DNA of 64,000 nt from Argyresthia goedartella (taxonomy: Eukaryota > Arthropoda > Insecta > Lepidoptera > Argyresthiidae), in contig OX463816.1 of assembly GCA_949825045.1 (NCBI GenBank), forward strand, positions 18,487,243-18,551,242. The letters run 5' to 3'. Under the pieces are notes generated by a model. The model saw nothing but the letters and a program-made list of their open reading frames with translations, did no database searches and had not been told where the DNA came from. Position 1 is the stretch's first letter. Each line of letters opens with the position of its first letter. A program made the translations under genes and the position numbers. Shown here piece by piece: positions 20,701 through 31,206 of this stretch.

Positions 20701-20839
20701 CAGCGGTTGGCAACCTTTACCATGGTTACTATGTTTCGGTTTGCAGTGGCAGACGGGTCAACGACCGCTATCGCAACACTAACGCGTATCCACTATTCCT
20801 ATCCACTATACTACATCCCCCTGTCACGAAAAATTTCAT

Positions 20840-22150
20840 TTTACATGGTTTTAAATTGCCAAAATGGCAATTTCAAAATCTCCAGAGGTATATTGTTGTG
20901 CTACTAAATTTTTTAATCCAAATTAACATAGTATTTCTTTTGTAAGATCAGTACTGTGAAACGAACGACCAAAAGTCATTCATTCTGCTATCTTTCTCTA
21001 AAATTTTGGCTCATATCTCAACCAGTCCTTCGCTAAATAAAACCAATATGGCGCTGCCATGGACGATCGTGTGTCAAAATGTAACTCAGTTAATCTTGTT
21101 CAATAATCATCGTTTCGGTGGAAAATGTAATTCTCAGTTTAACCTCAATTTTCTCTTGCAAGACGCCGACGTCGCGATCGGTCGTGTCAAATTGTAATCT
21201 CAATTTGTAAGCGCGGAGTGCGTAATTTTCAATTTCATAATTTGTGTAGTAGTGTTATCAGCAAATTAAAAGTCTTGCAACCATCAACTAAGTCAAAGTT
21301 TCAATTCACATCATCATCAACGGGTGTCGCGGGTGATGTCTACCTATTCCCACCTTCATCATCATTTTAGGCTCCCGGAACCTGCAGTTCATCAAACATT
21401 TCGGTAGATCCCTGAGGGGACAACTGCCAAATCTGTTGATTTGGCAGTTTTCAATCAATTATGGTGGTCCATTCGGGGGAAAACTGCCAATAATTAGCGA
21501 AAAATATTTTCAACAATAAATTGACTAGTAACAGTTAGTATGTCAATTTCTTTCAAAAGTTCTGTTAGTTAGTCTGTACGTTTAAAATTATAATTTGCTC
21601 GAATAGCTCTTCTGTCATATAAAAATAGTTTGAATATCCGCTGCTTTTCCCCACAACAAGATACCGTAGGACGACACTATGAAACTAACTAAAGTAGATA
21701 GCCTAGCTGCAGCCACATTATTTTGTCTGATGTTCCTAACAGTATAAGCCGCAGAACTTAATGTATAAGCTTATTTATTTATGTGGGGTCCCCACTGCAA
21801 TTTCCTATCAATGGTTATTCCAAGTATCATTTACACATTATTATGTTTAACACTAAACTGGTCTCAACTTGCCTGCCATTTGTTAGTGATAATTTGATAC
21901 ACTTGGTTTTACCAGCGTTTAACAGTAAATGATCAACTGTGAACAAATTTAAGGTTAAAGTCAATACATTCATTCTTTTTGCTTTCAATTTTGTAGGCCA
22001 GTGAAGTATCATCAGCCAACAGCACTCTGTCAGTCAATGTATCCACCATAAAAGGCGGATCGTTAATTCATACGAGGAATAAGAAAGGGCCTAATATCGT
22101 ACCTTGTGGACCGCCGACTTTATACCCGAGCAAATCAGATTTAACGCCGT
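20840..22150 (-). pseudogene. Diverged LINE fragment, same family as 61091-64000, ending 14 bp before exon 8
   Basis: Segments 20840-20905 and 21509-22150 align along their length with 61430-61490 and 61632-62280 (for example atgtggggtccccactgcaa at 21780 and 61912). About 600 unrelated bp (20906-21508) sit in the middle, including a 12-bp palindrome (aactgccaaatc) near 21422. On the minus strand the catalytic box survives as VLLADDTSLAYKI. LINE homology stops at acgccgt (22150). Dead copy with numerous stops. Confidence 0.75.
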
Positions 22151-22164
22151 ACCATTTCTCACAG

Positions 22165-22356
22165 GCATGGACCCGGCGTCGAAGCGCCTAGTGTGGGCCT
22201 GCATCAGCCACGCGGTCCTCTCAGGCCGGAGCGTTGTCCTGACGTCACACAGTATGGAGGAGTGCGAGGCTCTCTGCTCCAGACTGACTGTGATGGTGAA
22301 CGGCAGGCTACACTGCCTGGGACCTCTTCAGCATTTGAAGAGCAAGTTCTCTCAAG
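22165..22356 (+). CDS. ABCA exon 8 in window (NBD2 D-loop and H-loop)
   Basis: The acceptor is accatttctcacag, with only 14 bp between LINE-derived DNA and the exon; the donor is gtcagt. It encodes [11 protein letters not shown] (D-loop), [18 protein letters not shown] with the switch His, and [20 protein letters not shown]. These are textbook ABCA NBD features. The exon ends after one base of a Gly codon. Confidence 0.95.
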
Positions 22357-22697
22357 GTCAGTACAAGCAGATGCGACTTTGACAAGGTGGATGTCAAAGA
22401 ACCAATGAGGAAGCAAACTGTTACATTATTCCACGTAGATGGCGCTAAAAGTGTAAAATACAGAGTATGTGAGCAAAGAGTTTCGTTCATCTCTGGTTAC
22501 TTACAAATCAGTCACAGAGTAAAAGTGAGTTACGCTAATATTTGCAAAGACTCGTTATTCAGAGAAATGAATTGTCAATATCCATAGAAACTCAGATGAA
22601 TGAAACTCTTCGTAGCTGTTGACAATGTTTGCCCTCTACCAAAAAGTTTTGCGTAATCTTCCCCGTTGTGGTCAAAATTTGTGGTTTTTGTTTTCAG

Positions 22698-22800
22698 GTT
22701 ATACTCTAATAGTGAAATGCAAAGCAGGGCCGAGCAGGGAAGCGGACGTCGCTAACGTAGACAAATACGTAATGGAACAATTCGCTGATGCTAAACTTAT
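22698..22800 (+). CDS. ABCA exon 9 in window
   Basis: The acceptor is gtttttgttttcag and the donor is gtaagt from 22801. It encodes GYTLIVKCKAGPSREADVAN and YVMEQFADAKL. The G-Y-x-L-x-V/L-K strand just after the NBD is conserved in ABCA proteins. It ends after two bases of an Ile codon that exon 10 completes. Confidence 0.92.
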
Positions 22801-23059
22801 GTAAGTACCATTGAAATCTATTTCAACCCTTGTTCTAGCTGCTGTCCCAAGGGAAATATCGCATAGGCTCTTTATTAATATCGTGAAACAGAATATCTTA
22901 TTTATTCTTCATTGCACAGAAAATACAATGGTATAGTTATAAGAAATGTTATACGCAAAGGCGCAATCCAAGGCAGGGCAGGAAAGTTTTATGCAACAGG
23001 ACAGTCCTAGTGCGCAATAAAAATATACATGTTCGAAAATTACAAAATATAATATTTTC

Positions 23060-23300
23060 TACATAGCGTCACGCCTTTCCCATACGGGGTGGCAGAGGCA
23101 CAATTGTGCCCACTTTTATTATTCGATACGCCATTTTGTGTGAGAGGGGGCTAGCCCATCGCCACAGCTTTGGGGTTGAAGGTTTCCTCACGATTTTTTC
23201 CATCACCGTTAGATCGTCCGCACCGGCACGTACGTGTACGCGTTGGTACATGTTCAGCACCGGGATTCGAACCTGCACCTCCTGCCTAGGAGCTCTACAA
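23060..23300 (-). repeat. tRNA-derived SINE between exons 9 and 10
   Basis: On the minus strand the head ends cctaggcaggaggtgcagg, then ggttcgaatcccggtg (B box). The body includes cgtacacgtacgtgccgg, cgatgggctagccccctctc and gccaccccgtatgggaaagg, a structure I recall from other lepidopteran SINEs. Confidence 0.68.
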
Positions 23301-23384
23301 AATAAAAATATAATGAATATAACTTACTACTTTCGACGGCAACTGAAAATGAAATGTTGTTAACGGGGCGCCTCCTTGTTCCAG

Positions 23385-23565
23385 CGAGTCGTACCTCGGC
23401 ATCAGCACATACTACCTGCAGGACACGCAGCTCCCGTGGTGGCGCGTCTTCGAAGCCATGGAGCTGGCGCGCGATCGGTTCCCCGTAGAGGACTACTCGG
23501 TCGCGCAGACCACCTTAGAGCAGGTCTTCTTGCACTTCACTCGGCTGCACGCTAACAAGGAGTAA
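23385..23565 (+). CDS. ABCA exon 10 in window (C-terminus, stop TAA)
   Basis: The acceptor is ccttgttccag. It encodes ESYLGISTYYLQDTQLPWWR, VEDYSVAQTTLEQVFLHFTR and LHANKE, then TAA at 23563-23565. The S-Y/D-x-TTLEQVFL-x-F motif is the usual C-terminal regulatory end of ABCA NBD2, so ending here is natural. The same bases (ga then gtaagt) also form a perfect splice donor, so a longer, spliced C-terminus cannot be excluded. Confidence 0.9.
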
Positions 23566-25106
23566 GTAGCCTTGTGTTGGGAAACTTATTATAGTAACAG
23601 GATAGATAGGATATTGAATGTTCACTGTGTGAGAATCGCACTGTTAAACGACTGGTGGTCGGTTCGAAATAGAAACCTAACACCGAAGCTTGACTGTCGA
23701 CTATCTCTCTATGGGAAGGTATTGGTAGGCTAGGTTTGACGAGTTCAGAGACTTACAAATACCTCTTTGAAGACCTTATAACCTCGTTGGCAGGATGCCT
23801 GCTTTTTATATGGTAGCTTGAATGGTTGAATACCTGTATTATTTACCTGTCAACTGAAGTCTCTGTTAATCTCTTCAGTATTGTCTGTGGTATTACGAAT
23901 TAATTTAAACTACATTCATACTATACGTTCGTTTTACGAGCGCATTTTTATAGCACTATTTTAAGATACATGGGTGTGGTGGGAATTCTGATTACATTAA
24001 TTAATATGCGTAGAAGACCCCTAAACGAGATCTATTTTTTTATACTTTATAAAACTATTGTTACATGTTTAAAGTTACAGTTATAACCTATTAAGACAGA
24101 CATAGACTGTAAGTTCGCAGAAATCTGCTTTCTTCTTAAGAGTCTCGTGTTCACGGTCCTCCATGTAATTGATCTTTCTTTGTCGAATTTATTTGGCTCA
24201 AAGTGTCTAAATATGATAGATGGAAGTTATAAATTATTAGTTGATACTGACTTGGAGCAGCCTAGCTCTGTAAATTTCTGAAAACATTAAAAATGTCTGA
24301 ATTACAACAATTTCTAACCGTTACTATATTTTCTCTTGTACAGCCATGTTCTGCTTCTATTAAGGATTGGGTTGATCTTATTACCCTTGACCGCAATTGT
24401 ACGATTGTTAAGCGCACTTCGATGTCATTTTATTAATGGAAATAATGTTCTCAAATTAGATTAATATATGAAAAAAAAATAAAGCTATTAACGTCTTAAA
24501 ACTTAACAGTAAGATGTCAGCGCTCAGAAAATTTGCTGCCTGTATTTAATGTGATGTAATATTTATACTTAGTTGTAAGTAGAAAATTGACAAGAGCCTC
24601 TCCTTGCATCAGAACAGATATTTGTGTGAATACATTATTCTCAGTAGTTATTATGTTGCCCGCAAGTATTATTGTACGTAGAGTATTGTTTCTTATTTAC
24701 CTACTTGCGTATCTTAGATATTGTTACTCGGTGATATTGAATTGATTTTAACATTTAAAATAAGAATTTAATGTATTAAACTTCTTGTTCATGGCTCGAT
24801 CTTCAACTACTTATTTGCCATATTGCCATTTACGAATTAGTATTATTTTTTACCCTTGAATTGTTATATCGCTTTAATTATTTTCCAATCGACTAACCTT
24901 TAAAACATAATGGGGTATGACTATGAGTGGCTACTTGTATAGCATGGTATTATTTCTGGTATTTACTTGTGCAACTTTAACGAACAATATTATTACAAGA
25001 TTTTTAATTTACATTATAGCAGTGCGGTGTCCTACAATTTGGACAAAAACCTGAATAATTTAGTTTATTTTTTTTGTACATCACTAAAGTTCGCGTCGCA
25101 AGACAC
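23566..25106 (+). other. Probable ABCA 3' UTR and downstream flank
   Basis: Contains no ORF. If exon 10 is terminal, transcription should end in this AT-rich stretch; an AATAAA at 24478-24483 is a plausible polyadenylation signal about 0.9 kb after the stop. No repeat was recognised. Confidence 0.5.
24478..24483 (+). promoter_or_regulatory. Candidate polyadenylation signal AATAAA
   Basis: An exact hexamer at the end of an A-run, 0.9 kb past the ABCA stop codon. AATAAA is frequent in AT-rich DNA, so this is only a candidate. Confidence 0.3.
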
Positions 25107-25114
25107 GTTATGAG

Positions 25115-25392
25115 CAGTGATAGGAATAGGTAGGGCTTATTAACCTAAACTTCGAGGAACAGAAGCATAAAGTGGAGTCGTCATATAATTTTATTATTTT
25201 ACTGTAAATTTATTACATATTCTCTCAAAAAATATCTTAGCACATTACGAGATTTATTTTAATACATTCAAACTTTGCCCCAAAACTAGGGCAAATTATT
25301 GTCCCAAAAAATAAAAGGTCTAACGACGACTTCACTTTATGCTTCTGTTCCTCGAAGTTTAGGTTAATAAGCCCTACCTATTCCTATCACTG
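25115..25392. mobile_element. hAT-type MITE, 278 bp, with 8-bp target duplication
   Basis: The ends are inverted copies over about 68 bp with one mismatch, starting cagtgataggaataggtagg. CAGTG at the tips is typical of hAT elements. GTTATGAG flanks the element directly on both sides (25107-25114 and 25393-25400), an 8-bp duplication as expected for hAT. The inner 140 bp are AT-rich and non-coding, so a transposase would have to be supplied from elsewhere. High arm identity suggests a fairly recent insertion. Confidence 0.92.
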
Positions 25393-25400
25393 GTTATGAG

Positions 25401-26395
25401 CGGCGGCCTTGAATGCGCAGTAGTCAATTGTCAATACCTGTACATATGCGCAGTAATTCCCGCCAACGTCGCCCAGCGCTCTAAGTTCGTTGCTCGACAC
25501 AGTTGATGAATTTGTGATTGTGATATATGATGAATTTATTTTGTGATATAAAATCGTGATTATTTTTGCCATTTCAATTATTCTTTATGTAAACTCATAT
25601 TTGTGAAGATTTTGGTACTTATAGGTGTCGCTTGTGTTTTAAACTGATTGTATGTGTATAAAATTCGATGGTTTTGTGGAATGGTTAAGATAATTGAATG
25701 ACACAATATCTGTTGTTTTGTAAAAATTAAACATGCACTAAAAAAGGTAAAAGGCAGGCAGCTTGCCCGGTGCCTATAAAGTAAAGGTTTTTACTAAATA
25801 TAGTACATTATGGTACAGGTGTGTAGAGTTGGTCATCATTCATTACACACGAGGCGGTATTATTATTCGCGCGAGCCATTGGTGAGCGTGAAAAGTTAGC
25901 CGGATGTCGATTAATCAATGCTCATACCACATTTTTCAACACACTTGCGAGAATATAAACAGACTGGTAACAATTACCCACACAACGAAAACTTCAACAA
26001 ATATTCGTGGAAAATAGCGCGCTGGCCCTGCAGTCTCGACAGAGATAGCGAGCGCTGTACGGCCGATGTGATCACTTTTTAAAAATAAAAAGCATTGTAG
26101 GGCCTGGTTTTGTTGTTTCTCCCGCGCTGACGTTGCGCGCGCATCTGTAAATAACGCCACTGGCAAAACCGCTAAACAGCATATATTCTTAACTTTCAAA
26201 TTAAGATTAATATGTAGTGAAAAAAATATAATTGATGAAATTATGATTGAATTATCATTATATGAAAGTAATCTAAAATAATTTATTAATCCATAAAAAT
26301 ATTTATTGTTTGTAGGCATCTAAGCAGAGATATAAAAATTAAAGTAAAGTACATTTCCGCACTAGTGCAAGTAAAAACACTTTCAACAAACATAT
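25401..26395. other. Intergenic, nothing recognised
   Basis: Two tgcgcagta motifs occur near 25415 and 25448 in a moderately GC-rich patch (25400-25500), and another GC-rich patch lies at 26000-26150. Either might be a promoter or first exon of an unseen gene, but no reading frame supports this. Confidence 0.35.
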
Positions 26396-26397
26396 TA

Positions 26398-26522
26398 GTT
26401 TATGTAACTGTACATAATTAGGCATTAAAACTTTGGTGATATTATTATGAAACGAGCCGAAGGCTCGTTTCATAAACCCACTCGAGATTTAATGGCCTCC
26501 ATTATGTATCAGTCACATAAAC
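26398..26522. mobile_element. Palindromic MITE (repeat A module) with TA flanks
   Basis: The inverted ends gtttatgtaactg and cagtcacataaac enclose a palindromic centre (atgaaacgagcc gaa ggctcgtttcat). TA precedes and follows (26396-26397 and 26523-26524). Related to the first module of 5452-5934 and 17895-18287. TA duplication would fit a Tc1/mariner-mobilised element. Confidence 0.65.
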
Positions 26523-26715
26523 TAGAATTACATCCTTATCTATATAAAACCAAAAAATAGACTATGTACATACACAATAATATAATAGACTACATAAACA
26601 TGTACTAAAATACTGCGTATTAATATATGATATATAAATATATAACGTACCAATCTAACTTGAAAGAGAAAGATAGATAGTGCTTCTTAAAGATCCATTA
26701 TGAACCAAATGACGA

Positions 26716-26757
26716 TTGCTACGTATATGTAAATATCTACAGTAATAAAGACATTTG
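26716..26757 (+). repeat. LINE 3'-end remnant
   Basis: tatatgtaaatatctacagt followed by aataaag matches the 3' tail of the LINE family at 42748-42990 and (inverted) 61091-61145. Confidence 0.6.
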
Positions 26758-27256
26758 GAATTTTGGAACCTAAACACGTTGCCATGAAGAGTCACTTCAC
26801 AAGCAAGTGTGTTGAAAAAGTACATTTCGAACGAGTTAGGGATATAATTTTTCCGCCTGAAAACCCAAAATCAAGCGGTGAAGGTGCTATTTTTAGCTCA
26901 GAAGTCGAAAAATAATATTGTAACACTACCACATAATGCATATAAGTGATCTCTGCTGGCAGTCACTTTATTTTTATTTGATCATTAATTCGACATTGTG
27001 TTATATTAGTCATGACAATTAGATATAATGATATGTATTGTGTTACATTAGCCATCATGAGTCATGACAGTTAAATATAACGATATGTATTGCTGTCAAT
27101 GATCTATGTCCAGTTCGTTTGGAGAGGTCTTTAGCACAGGCTTCGGTTATTGACGTAAATGAGTTATTACTACTCTCCTGCTCTGCAGATACTTTAACCA
27201 GCTGTTTTAAAAGTAAGCAAAGTTAAAAATCAATCCAAAATAAGCTTTACCTCGTT

Positions 27257-28148
27257 ATACGGTTGTTTGGTAGATCGATGCAAAGTCTTCACGTCAAACG
27301 AAGATGGTACAGATCATTCAGATTCATTTAGACCGATCTTGTGTCAGCAGAAGTCCGTTTCGTTTTTATCGGTGTTTTCTTGATTTTGATGAAAAACAGA
27401 ATTTCACAGTTTAATCTTAATAATGGCGATTTTGAACAATAACTGATTTATTTTTTAAACATTTCTAATTAAGTAAGATAACGTGACACTTCAGGACATT
27501 ATGTTTCAAGTCATATCCGGTTGATAGATATATGTAACTTTCAATAGGCGCCACCAATGCAATTTCTACAAAAAATTCAGTCAAAAAACCTTGCTTAACA
27601 GAAGTGTATTTTATATCACTGCAAAGGTATGTAAAAACCAAAGCTCAAGTCACAGATCATGCCAACCAAATCGTAGGCCCAGGGCGACAAATTTTAAATA
27701 CGCCACTGCTCTTGCCCCTCTTTCAGGAGTGGAATGCACCGACCCCGCCCCCGCCTTGACAGATCTTGTTGGCAAAATACTCTTCTGATCGACATAGAAA
27801 CACGCCTTTTTCGATAGTGGTAGTGGTTGAAGCACAGTCTTAAATACTGGCTTTTTTTAGGGAGTAAGCACCCTTGCTCTTTACTAAGTTAAATTGAAAT
27901 AAAAACAGCTAACCAGTGTAAAAAGAACAGTCACAGATGCCTCGAATAAGTTTTATCAGATTACTTAAACCGCACCTAATGAGAAATTATTGAAAAAGAT
28001 AATTCTGGGATTTTCGTCAAAAACATTAAAACATCGATACGAACGAAGTCGTAAGACTGGATTACGCATGTTAAGCCTAAATTATTCTAAATGATCTGTT
28101 TTATCTTTGTTTTAGGCTTTGTATCGATCTACCAAACACCCCGTATAC
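27257..28148. mobile_element. Non-autonomous element with inverted tgtttggtagatcgat ends
   Basis: The left end near 27257 reads tacggttgtttggtagatcg; the right end, inverted, reads tacggggtgtttggtagatc (28148 inward). Both continue with a-caaag and, further in, acagatcatt. TA precedes each end, suggesting a TA duplication. The 0.9 kb interior has no transposase-like ORF. A solo end occurs at 3205-3300. Confidence 0.6.
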
Positions 28149-28347
28149 TAACCATTTTCTGCTCTTTAGACCGATCCACAGATTATATATGTTATTTGTT
28201 AAGATTGGTGTTTGTAATTAGCGCTTCTGTATTAAAACAATTTTTTTACCAGTGAGTTTATTCTTTCTTTCGTATATTGGATGTTGCCTAACACCGGGGA
28301 ATGCAATCTCGAGCTCGAGCTTGCAAAGCCGAGATCTCGTTTTTGCT

Positions 28348-28437
28348 TCTTCTCTACATTGGATCACTGTGGGAAATGCAGGGCGAAGAAACTCCTACAG
28401 ATTGTTTGAGAACTCTTGAAAAATTGGTTGTACTTTG
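28348..28437 (-). repeat. LINE 3'-UTR fragment
   Basis: cttctctacattggatcact and gaagaaactcctacagatt match the 3' UTR of the LINE at 61156-61225 in the same orientation. Confidence 0.6.
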
Positions 28438-28519
28438 TGGGTTATAGACATAGACAAAAAAGTAATAAGACTGACATAGTCTTATTACTTTTTTGTCTAT
28501 GGTTAAACCCACAAAGTAT
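28433..28519. repeat. About 41-bp-arm palindrome touching the Ginger-like transposon
   Basis: The inner 24 bp of each arm are perfect (28449-28472 and 28478-28501, loop gacat). Outside them tactttgtgggtt pairs with aacccacaaagta after a short mismatch. The right arm runs into the flank of the transposon that starts at 28521. Confidence 0.85.
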
Positions 28520-28520
28520 A

Positions 28521-28605
28521 TGTCGCAGATGGATCGTATAATCAGATGTTTTACAAAACCACTAGTAGGTATGCATAACAGCTCCGTTATGTAAAACAGC
28601 GTAAC
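28521..28605 (+). repeat. Left TIR of the Ginger-like transposon
   Basis: 85 bp from tgtcgcagatggatcg to aaaacagcgtaac, inverted at 31113-31197. Confidence 0.92.
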
Positions 28606-28790
28606 TAAGTTTAGCGATTATACAAATTAACTGAACGTTACCACGCATTATTGCATAAACGTTTTGCGTTTTTCAATGCAGCGGATCAATGTGTAGCGAT
28701 TTTGTATAACAGCGTGGAATGAAACGTTGAATTGGAAAATTTAGTTTCAAATCTAGCCGCTTGTGGCTCTGCGTGGCATAACAATAACAA

Positions 28791-30865
28791 TGGCGTCAAG
28801 TGCAGGAATTCAGTCGGCAAATTCAATAAATAAAACGTGTAATATGAGTGCAAATGACCCATATACAAGTGAAAACAGTGAGTTTAAGGACAAGTTTAAT
28901 AAAAAGTTATCAGAGTTTTATAGTGCTCAGTGCGGAATCTTAAAAACGAATCTTGGAGGTTATAGACAAATAAAAAGCGGTAAGGTGGCCATAAGTTCTG
29001 GTGTACGCCGGACACCTGGTGAATACTACTGTATTTCCAAGTATGATACGATGGAAGTTTGCGGAGATGATTATCTTATACTAAAAAAGAAGTCACCCCA
29101 TGATCCCACCGATTCGAGTTATACCAATGGAAGATTATTTTGAATCACTTTTACAAATTCACAGAGAGTGCGGACATGGTGGCCGTGATAAAATGAGATA
29201 CACTATTAAAGACAGATTTTACATAACAAATAAAAGCCATTGAAATATTTGCTTCTCTATGTCCCACCTGTGACATTAAACGCAATTTACCTAAGAAAGG
29301 CATTGTCACCAAACCAATTATATCAAAAGACTTCAACGTTCGTGGACAGGTAGATTTAATAGACTTCCAGTCAGTACCTGATAAAGAATATAAATGGTTG
29401 CTAAATTATCAAGACCATGCAACGAAATTCCTACATCTCAGACCACTACGCTCTAAACGCAACTGAAGTTGCTTTAGAAATATTATTCATATTTTTAGAA
29501 TTTGGGGCACCTTACATATTGCAAAGCGATAATGGCCGAGAATTTACTGCAAAAGTTTTGGAAGAAGTGGTCAAATTGTGGCCAGAGTGCAAAATCGTTC
29601 ATGGAACACCTCGCCACACCCACAAACCCAAGGAAGCGTGGAACGCAGCAACCAAGATGTGGAGAATTTGCTTCGAACTTGGATGCGTGACAACAAAACG
29701 ACAAATTGGTCAATTGGATGCCGGTTTGTGCAATACCAAAAAAATTCTTCATATCACAGAATTATTGGCAGGTCGCCCTATCGTGCATTATTCGGGTGTG
29801 ATCCGAAATGTGGTTTACAAAGCTCTAACATTCCCAGCAATATCCTTAAATCTGTTGAAAGAGAGGAGCAGCTTGAAGGCATCTTCAACAACGAGAACAT
29901 TAACTAGACACTTTTGAGAATAACGAGATCTTTGCTCAGAATTCAGTTGTTCATGAAGAAATTGAAGCTTTTATACTGAAACGAACGCATACTCAGTTGC
30001 AATTATTATTGAAGAAATTGAAGTAGGTGATGTTGAGAATATCCCTGAGGATTTAGTCGTTAATGGAGAAATTGAAGTCAGCAATGTTGAGAAAAAGACA
30101 AACTCACCAGATCAAGTTAACAATATTGAGGTTCATCAAGACATACCACGCGATACAGTGACTTTTCAAAGAAACGATGTGAGACATATTAAACAAATAC
30201 AAAACATTGACGGAAACGAGCTAGACGATGGTGACAAGAATAAGATCATTGAGAACATAACTAACTCAAGCTGCCCGGTCTGCGGAGAAGGAACCAGTGG
30301 CGCTCATTACTGCCAGTCTTGTTTAAAGCCTGTCCATGCTATTTGTGGATTCTCTGATGGAAATGAAGGCTATGGCTCAAAAGTAATATGTTTCATTTGT
30401 ACAAATGAACGTAACATTGAAACAGAACGCGAAGAAGCCCATCAAGGTATGAAACGTGCTGCAGAAAAAATGCTTAGCGAAACCACAAAAAAGCTCCCTA
30501 AATTAGATATAGGAAACAGTGTTATATTGAATGTACCAAAAATTTATCGTGGTCCTTTGGATGCCAAAAATGTCCTGGGCATAATCCTTGACAGCAGCCA
30601 TGGAGTGTATCAAGTTGGTACAAAAACAGGAAAAATAAAGAATTGGTTCGCGCGTAGTGACTTAAAAACATCATCAAACGAGTTTAAGGAACCAATACCA
30701 AACAATTTTATATCTTTGCGCGAAGCAGTTGCCAAAGAGTCAGTATTTGGGGGACAAGGATATCAGAGGTGTACATGTAAGCCGGCGAAAAATCAATGCA
30801 TTAATAACAGGTGCGCATGTTATAAAAAAAAGTACTTTGTGGCTCAAAATGTCACTCTAGTTTGA
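28791..30865 (+). pseudogene. Ginger/KRBA2-like integrase gene, broken
   Basis: It starts at MASSAGIQSANS. Blocks in order are FNKKLSEFYSAQ, an H2C2-like zinc finger with IHRECGHGGRDKMRY, and the integrase core with GQVDLIDFQS (first Asp), ILQSDNGREF (second Asp) and QGSVERSNQDVE (catalytic Glu). Then come an acidic linker (29999-30250), CPVCGEGTSGAHYCQSC with more Cys/His to 30410, and a final CTCKPAKNQCINNRCAC. This architecture is that of KRBA2/SCAND3-like proteins, which descend from Ginger-type transposons. A stop near 29240, a one-base shift near 29610 between the second Asp and the Glu, and further breaks near 29140 and 29900 inactivate it. Confidence 0.82.
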
Positions 30866-31112
30866 CGTGTATTAACAAATAATTTTTACTGTTTGTATTT
30901 TAAGTTTTCTATGATTGTATTTTAAGTAGGTATATGACCAGTTCATTAAAAAAAAATACGATAAATATTTACAGTATTATTTCAACATGGTTACCCTACA
31001 ACAAACGAGAGTCTTGTCATGAAAGCCATAACTGCAGGTAATTCTGCATTACATCTAAACGTAGGTTAGCTGTTTTGTCGAATGCGTTACATTGAAAATC
31101 CAGCTTGACGTT

Positions 31113-31197
31113 GTTACGCTGTTTTACATACCGGAGCTGTTTTGCATACCTGCTAGTGGTTTTGTAAAACATCTGATTATACTATCCATCTGCGACA
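31113..31197 (-). repeat. Right TIR of the Ginger-like transposon
   Basis: Inverted copy of 28521-28605 with about four mismatches. Confidence 0.92.
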
Positions 31198-31206
31198 TAT
31201 ACAAAG

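Larger units (their letters stand above)
901..23565 (+). other. ABCA-type transporter gene, 3' part (ten exons)
   Basis: Ten exons totalling about 1.45 kb are spread over 22.7 kb. Exon phases fit without exception, and the joined reading frame runs from the last membrane helices of TMD2 through a complete NBD2 to TAA. Established knowledge: full ABCA proteins are TMD1-NBD1-TMD2-NBD2 lipid exporters or flippases of plasma or endosomal membranes, about 1600-2200 residues long, so the first three quarters must lie upstream of the window. The exons are GC-rich (many GCG and CTG codons) while the introns are AT-rich and full of transposons. Closest in style to the ABCA1/ABCA3 group; the subtype cannot be fixed by eye. 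Confidence 0.93.
28521..31197 (+). mobile_element. Ginger/KRBA2-type DNA transposon, end to end
   Basis: Termini are tgtcgcagatgg ... ccatctgcgaca; the first and last 85 bp are inverted copies with about four mismatches. The ends fit the TGTNR pattern known for Ginger elements. TATA flanks both ends (28517-28520 and 31198-31201), and CAAAG lies outside each TATA, so the duplication is either TATA or, if the tips are shifted, CAAAG. Inside is a gypsy-like integrase gene with a zinc-binding, Cys-rich C-terminus. The 2677-bp length is that of a complete element, but the gene is broken. Confidence 0.88.

Noticed and set aside
24478..24483. AATAAA as a firm gene end
   Set aside because: Kept only as a weak candidate because AT-rich DNA offers many chance hexamers.
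25936..26319. 127-codon minus-strand ORF
   Set aside because: Low-complexity hydrophobic and polar mix without motif; no transcript signals.
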